Below are positions 6,215 to 8,803 of a DNA stretch of 8,803 nt, piece by piece. Below the pieces are notes generated by a model. It was not told where the DNA came from. It saw only the letters and a list, made by a program, of their open reading frames with translations, and did no database searches. The DNA lies in contig CAKZLT010000384.1 of assembly GCA_937127195.1 (NCBI GenBank), forward strand, positions 1 through 8,803. Direction: 5' to 3'. This DNA comes from an uncultured Saprospiraceae bacterium. Its GTDB lineage: Bacteria > Bacteroidota > Bacteroidia > Chitinophagales > Saprospiraceae. Within the stretch, counting starts at the first letter, position 1, and each line of letters begins with the position of its first letter. Made by a program: the position numbers and the translations under genes.

Positions 6215-6264
6215 AAAAAACTTATAAGTAGTTGTGGCTACAATATTTAGACTCAGCTACTTAT
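6215..6264 (-). terminator. Intrinsic terminator, first of a tandem pair after the 6271-7635 gene
   Basis: On the minus strand ATAAGTAG (6264-6257) pairs with CTACTTAT (6231-6224) across a 25-base loop. AAG and six T (6220-6215) follow. It begins 6 bases after the TAA stop of the OmpA-family gene. The stem is short and AT-rich, so it is weaker than the one at 6155-6194. Confidence 0.6.
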
Positions 6265-6270
6265 TATCAA

Positions 6271-7635
6271 TTAGTTATCAAAACTTATGATTTTAATATC
6301 AACTCGTTGATTTTTTCTTCTTCCATCCTTTGTTTTATTAGTTGTAATTGGCTCTCTTTTTCCGTAACCTTTATAAGTTAATCTATTGGCGGCAATCCCC
6401 CTTTTAGTCAAATAATCAACCACAGCTTTTGCTCTTTCTTCCGATAACCAATCACAATATTTACTATCAGGAATGTTATTTGTGTGTCCTCCAAGCTCAA
6501 TTTTAATATCTGGATTAGACTTCAAAAGACTTGCTAGATTTTTCAAAACATTGTCCGAAGAAGGTAATAATTCATATTTGTCTGCCTTAAATTGAATTTC
6601 TTCCGTTCTCAGAACCGTTCCGACAGCAATTTTCTTTCTATCAAACTTCTCTACCTTAAGAACTTCTTCTTTTTTGACCTCTGGTTCTGCAATCGCAATC
6701 GGGTCAACGACTTCTTCTCGCTCCAAAGCAATTGTAAATTTATAATTCTTAGTCTTCGCCAATGCTTTTGTATTAAAAAGCTTCGTCGTTTTCTTATAAC
6801 CTGCTTTTGTTCCTTCTATTCTAAAATCCATCTCTTTATCCAAATCTGCCCAAGCATATTTACTTGCTCCAACACTTTCTTTAGATAATACTTTCTTTGT
6901 TCTTCTATTTATCACTTTAACTTTAGCACCTTTCAAAGAACGACCTGTTTTCTTATCTATGACTTTAACATTTAAGTTTGCTAAAACTTCTTCTGGCTTA
7001 TCACAATTAACAATATTAGATGCATTATCTAACAACAAATTTCCGTTATAAGGAAAGAATGCCCCTTTTTTATAATATGCTTCTAAAAAAATATAATTAT
7101 GATTACCTTTTGTAGGATTTAATTTAAAATCAAATTTTTTCCATTTCACATTTGTTATTGGCTTAGTTTCATGTAATAATTCAATTTTAGAGCAATGCGT
7201 ATTCCCACCATATATTCTCAAGATAATAGGTTCTTTGAAGTTTTCGTTCTCCATAGTCCTCTTACTTAAGCTCACATATCGTTCAGCTTTCGCCAAACTA
7301 ATACTAAAATTATAGCATTCGCCAGCCACCAAAGGCTTAGACAATCGTTGAGAAATACCTTCATTGGTATCATTATCACGAGTAACCAATCCTATATAAG
7401 TATTTCCTTGTACTGGCTTTTTAGTCACTTCAAAATGTCCTGGCTGAATATCTGGCGGGCTTTCAGCAGGATCTCCGCAATTATGCCAACCGTAAGGTGT
7501 TGTACTATGTGTAGGTACTGCTGCCTCAAAAGAGCCATTATTAAGTTTAATTGTCTGCCCCGAAACGAGTGAAGGCAAAAGGCAAGTCATGAATAGCCAT
7601 GAAAAAGCCTGAATGTTTATTTTGTGTATTCTCAT
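6271..7635 (-). CDS. Secreted OmpA-family protein with CBM-like, Ig-like linker and OmpA domains
   Basis: A 454-residue exported protein. Seen: a signal peptide (1-26, ending LVSG-Q, no lipobox Cys at the cleavage site); an N-terminal domain (about 28-215) with NNGSFE, KPVQGNTYIGL (73-83) and KPLVAGECYNFSISLA (100-115), clearly related to the N-terminal domain of the protein at 2103-3260; a beta-rich module (about 220-305, LNVKVIDKKTGRSLKGAKVKV) resembling carboxypeptidase-regulatory-like or PEGA domains; a charged Glu/Lys linker (306-335); and an OmpA-like domain (about 336-454) with EIQFKADKYELLPSS, GHTNN (383-387), LSEERA and GRRKNQRV. The usual diaminopimelate-binding Asp is Asn386, while its partner Arg401, 15 residues on, is kept. 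GGAG lies 22 bases before the ATG, pushed back by a short duplication. Two terminators follow the gene. Probable role: outer-membrane or surface anchoring to the cell wall; ligand unknown. Confidence 0.9.
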   Translation of the reverse strand: MRIHKINIQAFSWLFMTCLLPSLVSGQTIKLNNGSFEAAVPTHSTTPYGWHNCGDPAESPPDIQPGHFEVTKKPVQGNTYIGLVTRDNDTNEGISQRLSKPLVAGECYNFSISLAKAERYVSLSKRTMENENFKEPIILRIYGGNTHCSKIELLHETKPITNVKWKKFDFKLNPTKGNHNYIFLEAYYKKGAFFPYNGNLLLDNASNIVNCDKPEEVLANLNVKVIDKKTGRSLKGAKVKVINRRTKKVLSKESVGASKYAWADLDKEMDFRIEGTKAGYKKTTKLFNTKALAKTKNYKFTIALEREEVVDPIAIAEPEVKKEEVLKVEKFDRKKIAVGTVLRTEEIQFKADKYELLPSSDNVLKNLASLLKSNPDIKIELGGHTNNIPDSKYCDWLSEERAKAVVDYLTKRGIAANRLTYKGYGKREPITTNKTKDGRRKNQRVDIKIISFDN

Positions 7636-7661
7636 TTGTTATATAATATTTGTTATACTCC
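7634..7661 (-). promoter_or_regulatory. Ribosome-binding site separated from the start codon by a 14-base duplication
   Basis: On the minus strand AAAAAGGAG is followed by TATAACAAAT, ATTA and a second TATAACAAAT, which runs into the ATG (plus-strand copies at 7648-7657 and 7634-7643). GGAG is 22 bases from the ATG. Without one 14-base unit it would be 8 bases away, which is ideal spacing. No other in-frame start fits better. Confidence 0.55.
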
Positions 7662-7954
7662 TTTTTATAGAAAACAATACGCCATTATCTGATAAAAACT
7701 GGTTTGAACACTTTTTTATTTTTTATAATAAATATTGACGCGATGATTCTAAAAAAGAAACATCATTTGATTTATTAAAAAAATAAAATCACAAAGTCTT
7801 TCTAGATAATTTTAAAGTATCCTTAATATTTGAAACGTAAAAATAATTGTCTCCTTTATATACATTTCGTTTTTTATCAATTTATTAACTACTATTTCGA
7901 CGAAGCAACTGCTTTCGGTGATTGGTTACGTTTTTTTAGTTTTTTTATAAAAAA
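7636..7954. other. 319-bp AT-rich spacer between rnhB and the OmpA-family gene
   Basis: No supported ORF or RNA gene. After the rnhB stop there is a self-complementary TTTTTTATAAAAAA (7941-7954) and, further on, a small imperfect hairpin around 7901-7917 (CGAAGCA against TGCTTTCG), neither with a good terminator layout. The promoter for the 6271-7635 gene should be here, but no exact TAnnTTTG was found on the minus strand. A stray AAAGGAG (minus strand, about 7851-7857) has no ATG after it. Confidence 0.4.
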
Positions 7955-8551
7955 TTAGTCCTTTACATCCGTAGCCAATAATTTGAACGACAATCTATGG
8001 TATTTAGTTGCCTTAAATTGTTGAATAGCTGCACGATGGCTTTTGGTTGGATAACCTTTATTTTGAGCCCAGCCATATTCTGGACATTTTTTATCCAGCT
8101 TTTCCATCAATTCATCTCGGTAAGTTTTTGCCAGCACAGATGCAGCAGCAATCGAAGCAAATTTACTATCGCCTTTGACAATACATTCATGTGAAATACC
8201 TAAGTATGGTGTAAATCGGTTGCCATCAATGAGTAACAATTCGGGAGTAACAGACAGTTGGTCAACTGCTTGATGCATTGCCAAAAATGATGCTTTCAAA
8301 ATATTAATCTCATCAATTTTAGCTGGACTGATTTCGGCAACGGCATAAGCAATCGCTTCTTTTTCAATTATTGGTCGCAACAGGTTTCTTTTTTTTTCAG
8401 AAATTTGCTTTGAATCATTTAATAAAGGATGATAAAAATCCTTGGGTAAAATAACCGCAGCAGCAACCACAGGTCCCGCCAAACAACCTCTTCCTGCTTC
8501 ATCACACCCCGCTTCTATTGCTGTTTTGTTAAAAAATGCCTTCAATCCCAT
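7955..8551 (-). CDS. rnhB: Ribonuclease HII
   Basis: RNase HII nicks RNA-DNA hybrids 5' of embedded ribonucleotides, starting ribonucleotide excision repair in the cytoplasm. The 198-residue protein is of full family length. Seen: AGCDEAGRGCLAGPVVAAAVIL (14-35) with catalytic Asp17 and Glu18; LLIDGNRF (106-113) with Asp109; KGDSKFASIAAASVLAKTYRD (126-146) with Asp128, completing the DEDD metal site; and the C-terminal KGYPTKSHRAAI and HRLSF segments. Cys at the fourth position of GRGCLAGP, where many bacteria have Pro, is usual in Bacteroidota. The ATG is preceded by an A-rich leader and a TAGTTTTG box 19 bases upstream, supporting this start. The next gene downstream on the same strand begins 319 bp away, so rnhB is probably transcribed alone. 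Confidence 0.96.
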   Translation of the reverse strand: MGLKAFFNKTAIEAGCDEAGRGCLAGPVVAAAVILPKDFYHPLLNDSKQISEKKRNLLRPIIEKEAIAYAVAEISPAKIDEINILKASFLAMHQAVDQLSVTPELLLIDGNRFTPYLGISHECIVKGDSKFASIAAASVLAKTYRDELMEKLDKKCPEYGWAQNKGYPTKSHRAAIQQFKATKYHRLSFKLLATDVKD

Positions 8552-8570
8552 ACTTTTATTTTCTTTTTTC

Positions 8571-8578
8571 CAAAACTA
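8571..8578 (-). promoter_or_regulatory. Bacteroidota-type -7 box for rnhB
   Basis: TAGTTTTG on the minus strand matches TAnnTTTG exactly, identical to the box in front of the beta-lactamase-fold gene. It predicts a leader of roughly 12-14 bases before the rnhB ATG. No TTG is seen at the expected -33 distance. Confidence 0.5.
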
Positions 8579-8635
8579 AAAAAAACACGCTACTTTGAAA
8601 GAAAAAGAACAATAAATCAATTTTTTTTCTGTCAT

Positions 8636-8785
8636 CAAGGAACTTTTCAAAAGCAATCCTTGTACTTTATCGTGACAAGCATTTCAAATGCTGAGTGTAT
8701 TCGTTTTTACACTTTACTCATTAAACAGGTGCATAACAAATTGTCGCATATTAGATTTACGAAATCTTAAAGATTTGGCAAATCT
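8636..8785. repeat. Cluster of four short inverted repeats upstream of rnhB
   Basis: Four symmetric elements occur in 150 bases. CAAGGA at 8636-8641 pairs with TCCTTG at 8657-8662, with a CTTT/AAAG inner stem. AGCATTT-C-AAATGCT is at 8678-8692. AGATTT-ACG-AAATCT is at 8753-8767 and AGATTT-GGC-AAATCT at 8771-8785; the last two are near-identical 15-base copies. No ORF crosses this stretch. They may be the end of a small dispersed element or the 3' hairpins of a minus-strand gene beyond the window. Confidence 0.45.
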
Positions 8786-8803
8786 GTTTCACACGGCCCA
8801 TTT

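Noticed and set aside
7851..7857. AAAGGAG on the minus strand in the rnhB-OmpA spacer, as a ribosome site for a small gene
   Set aside because: No ATG, GTG or TTG with an open frame follows at a usable distance.

Overview
The window is AT-rich and comes from the phylum Bacteroidota. The evidence is RecR, RNase HII and OmpA-type proteins of the kind usual in that phylum, TAnnTTTG promoter -7 boxes in front of several genes, few Shine-Dalgarno sites, and CGCAGAGG-type intergenic repeats often seen in Flavobacterium-like genomes. The RecR sequence looks closest to Saprospirales, Chitinophagales or Sphingobacteriales types. This placement is from memory of the families, so only the phylum is firm.

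Layout, left to right. On the minus strand are a NodB polysaccharide deacetylase (36-1058), a repeat-bearing spacer, and recR (1254-1823), which seems to have lost its last dozen residues to an in-frame TGA. A divergent spacer follows, then the only plus-strand gene, a secreted OmpA-family protein (2103-3260). It converges on a RluA-family pseudouridine synthase (3337-4044, minus), with a large hairpin filling the 76 bp between them. The remaining genes are all on the minus strand: a Tat-exported serine beta-lactamase-fold protein (4171-6060), a second secreted OmpA-family protein (6271-7635), and rnhB (7955-8551). The right edge (8552-8803) has no gene but holds several inverted repeats.

Functionally the window mixes housekeeping nucleic-acid genes (recR, rnhB, an rRNA/tRNA pseudouridine synthase) with envelope genes (two OmpA-like proteins, a deacetylase, an exported penicillin-binding-like protein). 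There is no clear operon. Most spacers exceed 70 bp, and several carry hairpins or terminators, so most genes are probably separate transcription units. The RluA-like gene may be read through from the beta-lactamase-fold gene.

The most unusual gene is the beta-lactamase-fold protein. Its fold is readable from end to end, but all three active-site motifs are changed (SxxK to SLSQ, the motif-2 Tyr to Pro, HxG to SSG). It is fused to an N-terminal array of about five Trp-centred repeats. It looks like an exported pseudoenzyme that binds or senses rather than a hydrolase. No mobile element, CRISPR array, tRNA or rRNA was seen.
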